Source: Streptomyces sp. NBC_00513 (lineage in GTDB: Bacteria > Actinomycetota > Actinomycetes > Streptomycetales > Streptomycetaceae). From it: a stretch of 64,000 nt of DNA. The stretch covers positions 7,626,001-7,690,000 of the forward strand of contig NZ_CP107845.1 in assembly GCF_041431415.1 (NCBI RefSeq), read 5' to 3'. The position numbers and the translations under genes were made by a program. This document shows, in pieces, positions 1 through 7,563 of this stretch (position 1 is its first letter; each line of letters opens with the position of its first letter). Under the pieces are notes generated by a model, which had not been told where the DNA came from, searched no databases, and saw nothing but the letters and a program-made list of their open reading frames with translations.

Positions 1-993
1 CTGCGGATTGAACAGGTTGAGGAGATCGGCGGCGGCCGTCCCCAGATAGTGGGCGGTCCGCGCCACGGTCTCGGCGGCCACGGCGTCTCCGCGCGCGCAG
101 GCGTCGGCGACCTTCGCGACGACGACGTCCTCGTCGGCGTCCAAGAGTGGACTGTTCTCGTCCAGTTCCCGGACGGTCCGGGCGATGCCGCGCGTGCTGA
201 CGTAGGCCTCCACGCATCCCCGCCTGCCGCACCGGCACTCCCGGCCGCCGGGGACCAGGCAGGTGTGACCCCATTCGCCGGCGCTGTTGGTCGCGCCCCG
301 GTACAGCGCTCCGTCGATCGCGATGCCCGCGCCGACGCCGGCCCGGAGGGTCACCACGACGAGGTCGTCGACCTCGCGTCCGGCCCCGAACCACATCTCC
401 GCGACGGTGCCGGCCTTGAGCGGGTTGTCCAGGTACAAGGGCATCGGCAGACGCTCGGCGAGGAGCGAACGCAGCGGTACGTCGCGCCAGGACCAGTACG
501 GCGAGAAGACCGACACGCCGCCCTCGCGCTCCACGTGGCCGGGAACGCTGACACCCGCGCCGAGGATGTGCGTGGACGTGCCCGCGGTGTCCGTCAGGCC
601 CTCCACCCCGGCCACGATGGCCTCGACCACGTCCTCCGGCCGCACATCGGCTTGCGGAAGGGGCAGCCGCACGCTCCGCAGCACCGTGAGCGCCAGGTCG
701 AACAGCTCCACCTGTACGGACGTCTCCGCGACATCGATCCCGATCAGGGTCCCGCGCTCCGCGTTGACGGCCAGGCGCGCCCTCGGGCGCCCGCCCTTCG
801 AGTCCTCGTGGCCGGCCTCCGCCAGGACGCCCGCCTCCAGCAACTCCGCCACGAGGTTGGCCACGGTCGCGAAGGACAGCCCGGTCGCGGCGGCGATCTC
901 CTGCCGGCTCACCGGGCCGGCGGCGGCGAAGACGCACCTCAGTGCGTCGAACCGATTGCGGCGGCGGATGTCCTGTGCCGTGCGTTTGGCCAT
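1..993 (-). CDS. ROK-family transcriptional regulator (3' end cut by window edge)
   Basis: This gene is read leftward and runs off the window; 331 codons are visible. It starts MAKRTAQDIRRRNR. A winged-helix segment (about residues 10-65, with QEIAAATGLSFATVANLVAEL) is followed by a ROK sugar-kinase-like domain that contains a DVAET-type nucleotide loop and the zinc-binding CRCGRRGCVE motif near residue 275. The family (NagC/XylR/Mlc type) represses sugar catabolic genes and is usually relieved by a sugar or sugar phosphate. It is divergent from the galactonate operon that starts at 1134, so that operon is the likely target. The inducer cannot be read from sequence; galactose, galactonate or a phosphate of them is my inference. 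Confidence 0.9.
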   Translation of the reverse strand, partial: MAKRTAQDIRRRNRFDALRCVFAAAGPVSRQEIAAATGLSFATVANLVAELLEAGVLAEAGHEDSKGGRPRARLAVNAERGTLIGIDVAETSVQVELFDLALTVLRSVRLPLPQADVRPEDVVEAIVAGVEGLTDTAGTSTHILGAGVSVPGHVEREGGVSVFSPYWSWRDVPLRSLLAERLPMPLYLDNPLKAGTVAEMWFGAGREVDDLVVVTLRAGVGAGIAIDGALYRGATNSAGEWGHTCLVPGGRECRCGRRGCVEAYVSTRGIARTVRELDENSPLLDADEDVVVAKVADACARGDAVAAETVARTAHYLGTAAADLLNLFNPQ

Positions 994-1133
994 GGGGCGG
1001 CGTCCTCTCACCCTGCCGGCGGGCAGAGACGGTAGTACTGACGCCCGAGCTTATTCCAGACGTTGGACGATTACTATGTACAAGGGTTAGAGGAAGTCCT
1101 AGAGTTTCGCCGTCGGAAGTGAGGAGCGACATC
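994..1133. promoter_or_regulatory. Divergent promoter region of ROK regulator and galactonate operon
   Basis: This 140-base gap separates two divergently read genes and must hold both promoters. It is locally AT-richer at about 1048-1095 (around TTATTCCAGA and ATTACTATGTAC). I could not identify a convincing -35/-10 pair or a clear ROK operator palindrome. A good ribosome binding site, GAGGAG at 1121-1126, serves the rightward operon. Confidence 0.5.
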
Positions 1134-2099
1134 ATGCAACTGACCGCACTGCCGTGCGCACCCGTGCCCGGACTGTTGACCGAAGGACCGGTATGGCACG
1201 CCGGGCACGGTGACGTGCTGTGGGTGGACATTCCCGCGGGCCTCGTCCACCGGGCCCCGTTGGTGGCCCGCGACGACGACAGCGGCCTGCCGGACCTGGG
1301 GCCCGGAACCACCGTGAGCCTCGACCGGCCCGTCGGAGCGGTCGCGCTCCGCGCGTCCGGCGGGCTCCTCGTGGCGGCGGGAACGGCCTTCCTGTACGTC
1401 GACGACGCCGGGGTGGCCACGGAGTTCGCCGCTCCGGACGTACCCGACGACGGAACGCCGCGTCGCATGAACGACGCCAAGTGCGACCCCGGCGGGCGAC
1501 TGCTCGCCGGCACCATGTCCTACGACGGTACGCCCGGCGCGGGCAGCCTCTACCGCCTGGACCCCGACGGCACCGTGACGACCCTGCTCGACTCGGTCAC
1601 CATCTCCAACGGCCTCGGCTGGAGCCCGAACGGCCGACTGCTCTACTACGCGGACAGCCCGACGCGCCGCGTCGACGTCTTCGACCACGACCCCGTCACC
1701 GGCGCGCTCACGGCCCGCCGCCCCTTCGCCGACACCGGCGCCGCCGGGGTGCCGGACGGCCTGGCCGTCGACACCGAGGGCAGGGTCTGGGTGGCGGTGT
1801 GGGGAGCCGGCCAGGTCCGGGCGTACACCCCCGACGGCGCCCTCCACGCCGTCGTGACCGTCCCCGTCTCGCAGGTCTCCAGTTGTGCCTTCGTCGGCCC
1901 CGACCTGGACCTCCTGGTGATCACCACCGCGGCCGACGGCCTGACCCCGCAGCAGCTCTCGGCGGAGCCGCTCGCCGGCCGGATCTTCATCTGCCGGCCC
2001 GGGGTCACCGGTCTGCCCGTCCCGCCCTTCGCCGACGATCCGACGCGCCTCCCCGCCCCCACCACCACCCCTCACCACTCCCGAGGTTCCGCATCATGA
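1134..2099 (+). CDS. SMP-30/gluconolactonase family sugar lactonase
   Basis: 321-residue cytosolic protein with no signal peptide. The six-bladed SMP-30 (regucalcin/gluconolactonase) fold is recognisable from LTEGPVWH near the N terminus (metal-binding Glu), NGLGWSPNG in the middle (Asn) and VPDGLAVDTEGRVWVAVWG (Asp) towards the end. Family members hydrolyse aldonolactones to aldonic acids. In this operon the natural substrate would be galactono-lactone made by the SDR dehydrogenase two genes downstream. The start at 1134 is set by GAGGAG seven bases upstream. The stop overlaps the next start as ATGA, indicating translational coupling with the aldolase. Substrate choice is inferred from neighbours. 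Confidence 0.88.
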   Translation: MQLTALPCAPVPGLLTEGPVWHAGHGDVLWVDIPAGLVHRAPLVARDDDSGLPDLGPGTTVSLDRPVGAVALRASGGLLVAAGTAFLYVDDAGVATEFAAPDVPDDGTPRRMNDAKCDPGGRLLAGTMSYDGTPGAGSLYRLDPDGTVTTLLDSVTISNGLGWSPNGRLLYYADSPTRRVDVFDHDPVTGALTARRPFADTGAAGVPDGLAVDTEGRVWVAVWGAGQVRAYTPDGALHAVVTVPVSQVSSCAFVGPDLDLLVITTAADGLTPQQLSAEPLAGRIFICRPGVTGLPVPPFADDPTRLPAPTTTPHHSRGSAS

Positions 2100-2722
2100 C
2101 CGACCTGGCCCCCGCACTCGCCGCGGCCCCCGCGATAGCGATCCTGCGCTCGCACTCCCCGCGCCACTTCGCCGCCACCGCCGACGCCCTCCACGACGCG
2201 GGCATCAGAGCCGTCGAGTTCACGCTCACCACACCGGGCGTCCTGGACGCGCTGCGCGAGTACGCCGGGTCCAAGCCCGCCGGACTGGCCCTCGGCGCGG
2301 GGACCGTCATGACACCCTCCGACGCCGAGCGCGCCGTGGAGGCCGGCGCCACCTACCTCATCACCCCGGCCGTCTGCCTGGACGTCATCAGGGAGGCGCG
2401 CAGCCTGGGCGTCCCCGTGCTCCCCGGAGCCCTGACCCCGAGCGAGATCGTGGCCGCTTGGACGGAGGGCGCCACCATGGTCAAGCTCTTCCCCGCATCC
2501 ACCGGAGGGCCGGAGTACCTGCGGGCCATCCGTGCCCCGCTGCCGCACATCCCGCTCATCCCCACGGGAGGCATCGCACTCGACCAGGCCCCCGCCTACC
2601 TGGCGGCTGGGGCGAGCGCCCTGGGGATGGGAAGCCCGCTGGTCGGAGACGCCTGCGAAGGCGGCGACCTGGACGCGCTGCGCGAACGGGCGGCCACGCT
2701 GCTGGACGGCATCCGCTCATGA
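2096..2722 (+). CDS. dgoA: 2-dehydro-3-deoxy-6-phosphogalactonate (KDPG/KDPGal) aldolase
   Basis: 208-residue class I aldolase of the KDPG/KHG family, close to the usual length of about 205-215. GAGTVMTP and the Schiff-base lysine motif MVKLFPAS are both present, as is the phosphate-binding PTGGI segment. It cleaves 2-keto-3-deoxy-6-phospho-galactonate (or -gluconate) to pyruvate and glyceraldehyde 3-phosphate. The gene overlaps the lactonase stop (ATGA) and its own stop overlaps the kinase start (ATGA), so the three are coupled. The KDPGal rather than Entner-Doudoroff assignment rests on the downstream galactonate dehydratase. Confidence 0.88.
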   Translation: MTDLAPALAAAPAIAILRSHSPRHFAATADALHDAGIRAVEFTLTTPGVLDALREYAGSKPAGLALGAGTVMTPSDAERAVEAGATYLITPAVCLDVIREARSLGVPVLPGALTPSEIVAAWTEGATMVKLFPASTGGPEYLRAIRAPLPHIPLIPTGGIALDQAPAYLAAGASALGMGSPLVGDACEGGDLDALRERAATLLDGIRS

Positions 2723-3660
2723 GCGCGCTCGTCACACTGGGGGAGACCATGGCCGTCCTGGCTCCCGATCGGCCCGGCCCGCTCGCCACCGGCACCCCGC
2801 TCCGCCTGGGATTCGCCGGCGCGGAAGCCACGGTCGCCATCGGAGTCAGCCGCCTCGGACACCAGGCGTCCTGGACCGGCCGGGTCGGGGCCGACAGCGC
2901 CGGCACGATGATCCTCGACGGACTGCGCGGCGAAGCCGTGGACGTCACCCGCGCCCGTGTCGACCACACCGCGCCGACCGGGCTCATGCTGCGCGAGCGC
3001 CGCACACCGGACCACACCCGCGTCACCTACTACCGGCGCGGACTCGCCGGCTCCCGCCTCGCTCCCGAGGACATCGACCCCGAACTCGTCACCCGGGCCC
3101 GCGTACTGCACGTCACCGGCATCACCCCCGCCCTCGGCGACGCCCCTCGCGCCGCGGTCCGGCGCGCCGTCGACCTCGCCCGCACAGCCGGCGTCACCGT
3201 CTCCCTGGACCTCAACTACCGGGCCCGGCTGTGGACCCGGCAGGAGGCCGCGGCAGAGCTCTCCGACCTCGTCCACCTCGCCGACATCGTCTTCGCCGGC
3301 CCCGACGAGGCCGCCCTGGTCGTCCCCGAGGCCGAGCCCGGCACCATGGCGCGCACCCTCCTCGGACTCGGCCCGCGCGAGGCCGTCCTGAAGCTCGGCG
3401 CCCGAGGAGCCATCGCGGCCACCGGCAGCGGGGAGGCCGTCCAGGACATCGTCCCGGTCACTCTGGTGGACCCGATCGGCGCCGGGGACGCCTTCGTCGC
3501 CGGATACCTCGCCGGATACCTCGACGGCGCATCCCTCTCCGACCGCCTCCGCCTCGCCGCGACATGCGGGGCCTTCGCCGTGGCCTCGCCCGGCGACTGG
3601 GAGGGCCTGCCCCGACGCGCCGAACTCGACCTCCTCCACGGCGAAGACGTCACCCGCTGA
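2719..3660 (+). CDS. 2-dehydro-3-deoxygalactonokinase/KDG kinase (PfkB family)
   Basis: 313-residue PfkB-family kinase. It begins MSALVTLGETMAVL, has the first ribokinase signature region (FAGAEATVAIGVSRLG) and the C-terminal DPIGAGDAFVAGY motif with the catalytic Asp. It phosphorylates 2-keto-3-deoxy sugar acids at O6. It sits between the aldolase that consumes the product and the genes that make the substrate. E. coli DgoK belongs to a different kinase family, so this is a functional rather than a sequence equivalent, more like KdgK. KDGal versus KDG specificity is inferred. The start overlaps the aldolase stop. Confidence 0.87.
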   Translation: MSALVTLGETMAVLAPDRPGPLATGTPLRLGFAGAEATVAIGVSRLGHQASWTGRVGADSAGTMILDGLRGEAVDVTRARVDHTAPTGLMLRERRTPDHTRVTYYRRGLAGSRLAPEDIDPELVTRARVLHVTGITPALGDAPRAAVRRAVDLARTAGVTVSLDLNYRARLWTRQEAAAELSDLVHLADIVFAGPDEAALVVPEAEPGTMARTLLGLGPREAVLKLGARGAIAATGSGEAVQDIVPVTLVDPIGAGDAFVAGYLAGYLDGASLSDRLRLAATCGAFAVASPGDWEGLPRRAELDLLHGEDVTR

Positions 3661-3709
3661 CCGGAGGTGCCCCGACACCCCGGCCCACGAGAACACAGGA
3701 AAGCAACCC

Positions 3710-4462
3710 ATGAACCGATTCACAGGGCGAACCGTCGTCGTCACCGGCGCCTCGTCCGGCATCGGCGCGGCAAGCGCGGTGCGCCTGGCCACCGAAGGAG
3801 CGACTGTCGTCCTCGCCGACATCGCCGAGGAGACGGGTACCGCACTCGCCCGGAAGATCCGCGCCGCAGGCGGTCGCGCCGAGTTCATACGGTGCGATGT
3901 CTCCTCCGAGGATGATTGGAGCCACTTGAAGGACCGCACCCACGCGCTGTTCGGTCCGGTGGCCGTCGTACACAGCAACGCCTTCATCCACACCGACGCG
4001 CCCGCCCACGAGCTGACCGGAAGCGGCTGGGACCGTGAGCTGGCCGTCAACCTCAAGGCGCCCTACCTGGCCGTGCGGACGTTCCTGGACGACCTGCGCG
4101 CCGCCCGCGGATCCTTCATCGCCACGTCCAGCGTGCACGCGCTGTGCAGCCTGCCGGGCTACCCGGCCTACGCGGCGGCCAAGGGCGGCATCTGCGCGCT
4201 CATCCGGCAGCTCGCCGTCGAATACGGGCCCGAGGTGCGCTTCAACGCCGTGCTCCCCGGACCCATCCTCACCGAGAACTGGGAGGACGTGGACGAGGAG
4301 GGCCGCCTGCTCTCCGCCCGGGCCACGGCCCTCGGGCGGCTGGGCCACCCCGACGAAGTGGCCGCCGCCGTCGCCTTCCTGGCGTCCGACGACGCCTCGT
4401 ACATCACCGGCACGAACCTGACCGTGGACGGCGGCTGGGCCGTGAAGAAGGAGTCCAAGTGA
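3710..4462 (+). CDS. SDR-family sugar dehydrogenase, probable galactose 1-dehydrogenase role
   Basis: 250-residue classical short-chain dehydrogenase. TGASSGIG (NAD(P)-binding, about residues 12-19), a Ser in TSSVHA and the YPAYAAAKG active-site Tyr-Lys pair are present, and the C terminus carries the usual ITGTNLTVDGGW. An Asp in VLADIAEE after the second strand suggests NAD preference. With the lactonase, dehydratase, kinase and aldolase it completes a De Ley-Doudoroff route if it oxidises D-galactose to galactonolactone. SDRs of this type also act on L-fucose or arabinose, so the substrate is not certain. It follows the kinase by 49 bases and its stop overlaps the GTG of the dehydratase. 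Confidence 0.8.
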   Translation: MNRFTGRTVVVTGASSGIGAASAVRLATEGATVVLADIAEETGTALARKIRAAGGRAEFIRCDVSSEDDWSHLKDRTHALFGPVAVVHSNAFIHTDAPAHELTGSGWDRELAVNLKAPYLAVRTFLDDLRAARGSFIATSSVHALCSLPGYPAYAAAKGGICALIRQLAVEYGPEVRFNAVLPGPILTENWEDVDEEGRLLSARATALGRLGHPDEVAAAVAFLASDDASYITGTNLTVDGGWAVKKESK

Positions 4463-5604
4463 AGATCACATCCCTGCGCACCTACCTGGTCGCCCCCCGC
4501 TGGTGCTTCCTGCGCGTGGACACCGACGAGGGCATCACCGGCTGGGGCGAACCGGTCGTCGAGGGCCGCGCGCACACCGTCGCGGCAGCCGTCGAGGAAC
4601 TCTCGGACTACCTCGTCGGCCAGGACCCGATGCGCATCGAGGACCACTGGCAGGTCCTCACCAAGGGCGGCTTCTACCGTGGCGGCCCCGTCCTGTCCAG
4701 CGCCGTCGCCGGCATCGACCAGGCGTTGTGGGACATCGCGGGCAAGGCCCTGGGGGTCCCCGTCTGGCAGCTGCTCGGCGGGAACGTCCGGGACCGGGCC
4801 CGGGTGTACAGCTGGATCGGCGGCGACCGCCCGAACGATGTCGCGGAACAGGCCGCGGCCCGCAAGGCCGAGGGCTTCACGGCCATCAAGATGAACGCCT
4901 CGCCCCAGCTGGAGCTCATCGACACGCCCCGGGCCGTCCGCGACATCGTCGAACGGGTGGAGAGCGTCCGTTCGGAGGTCGGCGACGGTTTCGACATCGC
5001 CGTGGACTTCCACGGACGGCTCACCCTCCCCATGGCACGTCGAGTGCTGCCGCTGCTGGAGCCGTACCTGCCGTTCTTCGTCGAGGAACCCGTGGTACCC
5101 GAGATGAGCGCCCACATCGGCGAGGTCGTCCGTTCCACCAGCATTCCCATCGCCACCGGAGAACGGCTCTACTCCCGTTGGGACTTCAAGCCGGTACTCC
5201 AGCAGGGGATCGCCGTCGCCCAGCCCGACCTGTCGCATGCCGGCGGGATCTCCGAGGTGCGTCGCATAGCGGCGATGGCGGAGGCGCACGACGTCTCGCT
5301 GGCCCCTCACTGCCCCCTCGGGCCGATCGCGCTGGCCGCCTGCCTCCAGGTCGGCTTCGCCACTCCCAACCTGCTGATCCAGGAGCAGAGCCTCGGCATT
5401 CACTACAACGCGGGATCGGACCTGTTGGACTACCTCACCGACCGGTCCGTCTTCCGGTACCAGGACGGTCACGTCGCCCTGCTCACCGCACCCGGACTCG
5501 GTATCGACGTGGACGAGAAGGCCGTCGAGCGGGCCGCCGAGACCGGCCATCGCTGGCGCAACCCGGTGTGGCGACGGGCGGACGGCTCACTCGCCGAATG
5601 GTGA
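4459..5604 (+). CDS. dgoD: D-galactonate dehydratase
   Basis: 381 residues, against 382 for E. coli DgoD, and similar along the full length by my recollection of that sequence: WGEPVVEGRA, GGFYRGGP, IAGIDQALWDI, YSWIGGDRP, DLSHAGGI, LAPHCPLGPIALAACL and the end WRNPVWR...SLAEW. It is a mandelate racemase-type enolase; the DFHGR, FVEEP and ATGER segments supply metal ligands, and the His in APHCPLG is the catalytic His. It dehydrates D-galactonate to 2-keto-3-deoxy-galactonate. The GTG start overlaps the SDR stop (GTGA). This gene is the main reason for calling the operon a galactonate pathway rather than a generic sugar-acid pathway. Confidence 0.94.
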   Translation: MKITSLRTYLVAPRWCFLRVDTDEGITGWGEPVVEGRAHTVAAAVEELSDYLVGQDPMRIEDHWQVLTKGGFYRGGPVLSSAVAGIDQALWDIAGKALGVPVWQLLGGNVRDRARVYSWIGGDRPNDVAEQAAARKAEGFTAIKMNASPQLELIDTPRAVRDIVERVESVRSEVGDGFDIAVDFHGRLTLPMARRVLPLLEPYLPFFVEEPVVPEMSAHIGEVVRSTSIPIATGERLYSRWDFKPVLQQGIAVAQPDLSHAGGISEVRRIAAMAEAHDVSLAPHCPLGPIALAACLQVGFATPNLLIQEQSLGIHYNAGSDLLDYLTDRSVFRYQDGHVALLTAPGLGIDVDEKAVERAAETGHRWRNPVWRRADGSLAEW

Positions 5605-5622
5605 CCTGAGCGGGAGCCGCCG

Positions 5623-5656
5623 AGGCGCGTCCGCCCCCCGTTGGGCGGACGCGCCT
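5623..5656 (+). terminator. Rho-independent-type hairpin after galactonate operon
   Basis: A perfect 14-bp stem (AGGCGCGTCCGCCC at 5623-5636 with its complement at 5643-5656) and a 6-base loop lie 18 bases after the dgoD stop. There is no U-tract, as is usual in Streptomyces. It also lies 3' of the leftward gene at 5733 and could serve both. Confidence 0.8.
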
Positions 5657-5732
5657 TGCGGGCCTTGCGGGCCTCGCCGGCCTTGCGGGGCGCCGGTCGC
5701 CGGTCCGCCTGTTGTCCTTCGTCCCGCGCTCG

Positions 5733-6644
5733 TCAGGGCGTGAGGGATTCGAGCAGCCGTCGCGTGGTCGGGCCATAGACCCCGGGCGGGTCGCCGTGGA
5801 TGCCGTGCGTGGCCTGGAACCGCGCGACCTCGTCCTGGAGATGGCGGTCGTAGCGACCACGCTGGGGCATGTCCCAGGACCCGATCCGGGTGAGACGGCG
5901 TTGTAGATCCACGACGTCGGGCCCCGTGTCGTGGCGGCGCAGCGTCGGCCCCTCGACGGGAGTCACCGGCGTGCCGGAAGGCGGCATCGTGCCCGGACCG
6001 TCGTCCGGCAGCGGCCCGTTGGGCGTCGCGGAACTCGGGGCCGTGGTACCGGCCGCGGGTGTCGTGGGAGCGGATGGCGCAATCGAGGGCGTGGTGGCCG
6101 GCAGACCGCGCCCGGCTGCCGGAGCGTTCCGCCGCTCACCGCTCGGGAGCGAGCCGGAGGGCCCGGGTCGCTCGGGCGTCTCGTCGGGCGTCGCGTCCGG
6201 TGTCTCGTCCTCGTCGACCACGTCGAGCCTGCTCGCGGGAGGGGGCGCCGTCACATCCTGGGTGTCGTGACCCCGTACGAGCGCGTACGCACCCGCGATG
6301 GCCGCGGAGCCGATCAGGGTGGCGAGCGCCGCGGTGATGGGGAGCGGACGCCGCCGCCGCTCGGGTTTCCGCGCCCGGTGGCCTCCCGTCCTGACAATGA
6401 CCGCGGGCGGGCCGAACCTCTCGCTGCCGGGCGGTAGTTCGCTCTCGTGGACCACCTGCGGTATGACCCACGACACCGTGGTGGCGGTCGGCCCGTCACC
6501 CCGCGCGGGTTCGTGCAGGGAGAGGTACGGCCGCACCCACTCCTGGTCGAACTGAGCCGGAACGCCGGCGGCCGCGGTGTCGTGGGCCGCGACGCAGGCG
6601 CACCGCGGAAGCTCACCGCATCGAGGGCAAAAGGGGGTGCTCAC
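5733..6644 (-). CDS. Zinc-ribbon, single-pass membrane protein with peptidoglycan-binding domain
   Basis: 303 residues from a GTG start. Order: N-terminal CPRCGEL...CAC ribbon-like Cys cluster (residues 6-17), a cytosolic stretch with WVRPYLSLHEP, a basic patch then one membrane segment (PITAALATLIGSAAIAGAYALV), a long Pro/Ser/Thr-rich linker, and a C-terminal peptidoglycan-binding type 1 domain (LRRHDTGPDVVDLQRRL to YGPTTRRLLESL). The GTG at 6644 is chosen because GGAG lies just upstream and because a paralogue at 33298 starts at the same place with the same layout. An upstream ATG at 6671 is less likely. The role is unknown; the layout suggests a protein that links cytosol to cell wall. Confidence 0.8.
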   Translation of the reverse strand: MSTPFCPRCGELPRCACVAAHDTAAAGVPAQFDQEWVRPYLSLHEPARGDGPTATTVSWVIPQVVHESELPPGSERFGPPAVIVRTGGHRARKPERRRRPLPITAALATLIGSAAIAGAYALVRGHDTQDVTAPPPASRLDVVDEDETPDATPDETPERPGPSGSLPSGERRNAPAAGRGLPATTPSIAPSAPTTPAAGTTAPSSATPNGPLPDDGPGTMPPSGTPVTPVEGPTLRRHDTGPDVVDLQRRLTRIGSWDMPQRGRYDRHLQDEVARFQATHGIHGDPPGVYGPTTRRLLESLTP

Positions 6645-7563
6645 GGGACTCCAGTCGGATTTCCGGGACATGCCGCAACAGCCCCTCGGCGCGCGGCGCC
6701 GCGCAACCCGGGAATTGTCGGTCCTGCATCGGGACGGGTAATTGACACCGCGTTCAACACGGGAAGATCGTTCGGCGGGGGAGGGGGTAACGGTGAATTC
6801 GAGGAGGGGGTGAACGGTGAACTTACTGGGTGTGAAGCGGGAAGATCCAGTCCAGTGGGGTCCCGGTTGATAACGATCCGCTAAATGTGCCCGCAGGGTC
6901 GCCTGACCCGCCCCCGGGGAATTGCCTCCGCTGGCAAGTGGAGCGGGAGAGGGTGTCCGAGGAAGGGGACGGCCGCGGAGCCGGGGGTCCACGGCGACCC
7001 GCCAGGATGTGTGGGCGGCGTGACGCCCGGTGTTCTGAAGTGCTCGATCTGGTGTCGTCGGCCGGCGGCCCATCCACGCGATCGCCGCCGGGGGAGAAGC
7101 CTGGGTGATTCGGTGCCTGGGGCTCCTAAGCCCGCCGGGCACCGCGCTGCCGAGCTTCAATGCACACGGTCATGCGGTTCGGGCGAAGAGGAGATCCTGG
7201 TGTTGACTTCCTTGCGTGTGTGTCTGATTCTGTTCGGTGTGAGGTCGTTGTCGAGCGGCCTCGTGTGTCCGACCCGGGCACGCCCGACCCTCCGGTGAGG
7301 GCAGGGCTCCGGCTCCCCGGGACGCGGCGCCAAACGCGCCGGTCATCTCGGTTCCTCGCCATACGGACACGCCGGCATGGCCCTGTGAAACCGGACCTCT
7401 CAGCGAGGGGAATCCCGGCATCGCGCCCTGCGTGTGAAGTGGAATCCGGCCCGAATTCTCTTGGGGCGGATATCCCGAATCGGCACCTGAAACAACTATC
7501 GGCAGGGGCGCCATGTCCTGAACAATGGGGCGACTTTCCACTCCCACCCAGGACGTTCCCCAC
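6645..7563. other. 919-base gap with no convincing gene
   Basis: Open frames here lack normal third-position GC bias, ribosome binding sites or recognisable domains. The gap holds the promoters of the leftward gene (5733-6644) and of the rightward lectin protein. It contains G-rich runs (about 6775-6815) and an AT-richer patch at about 6820-6895. I see no repeat, hairpin or RNA gene that I can support. Confidence 0.5.
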
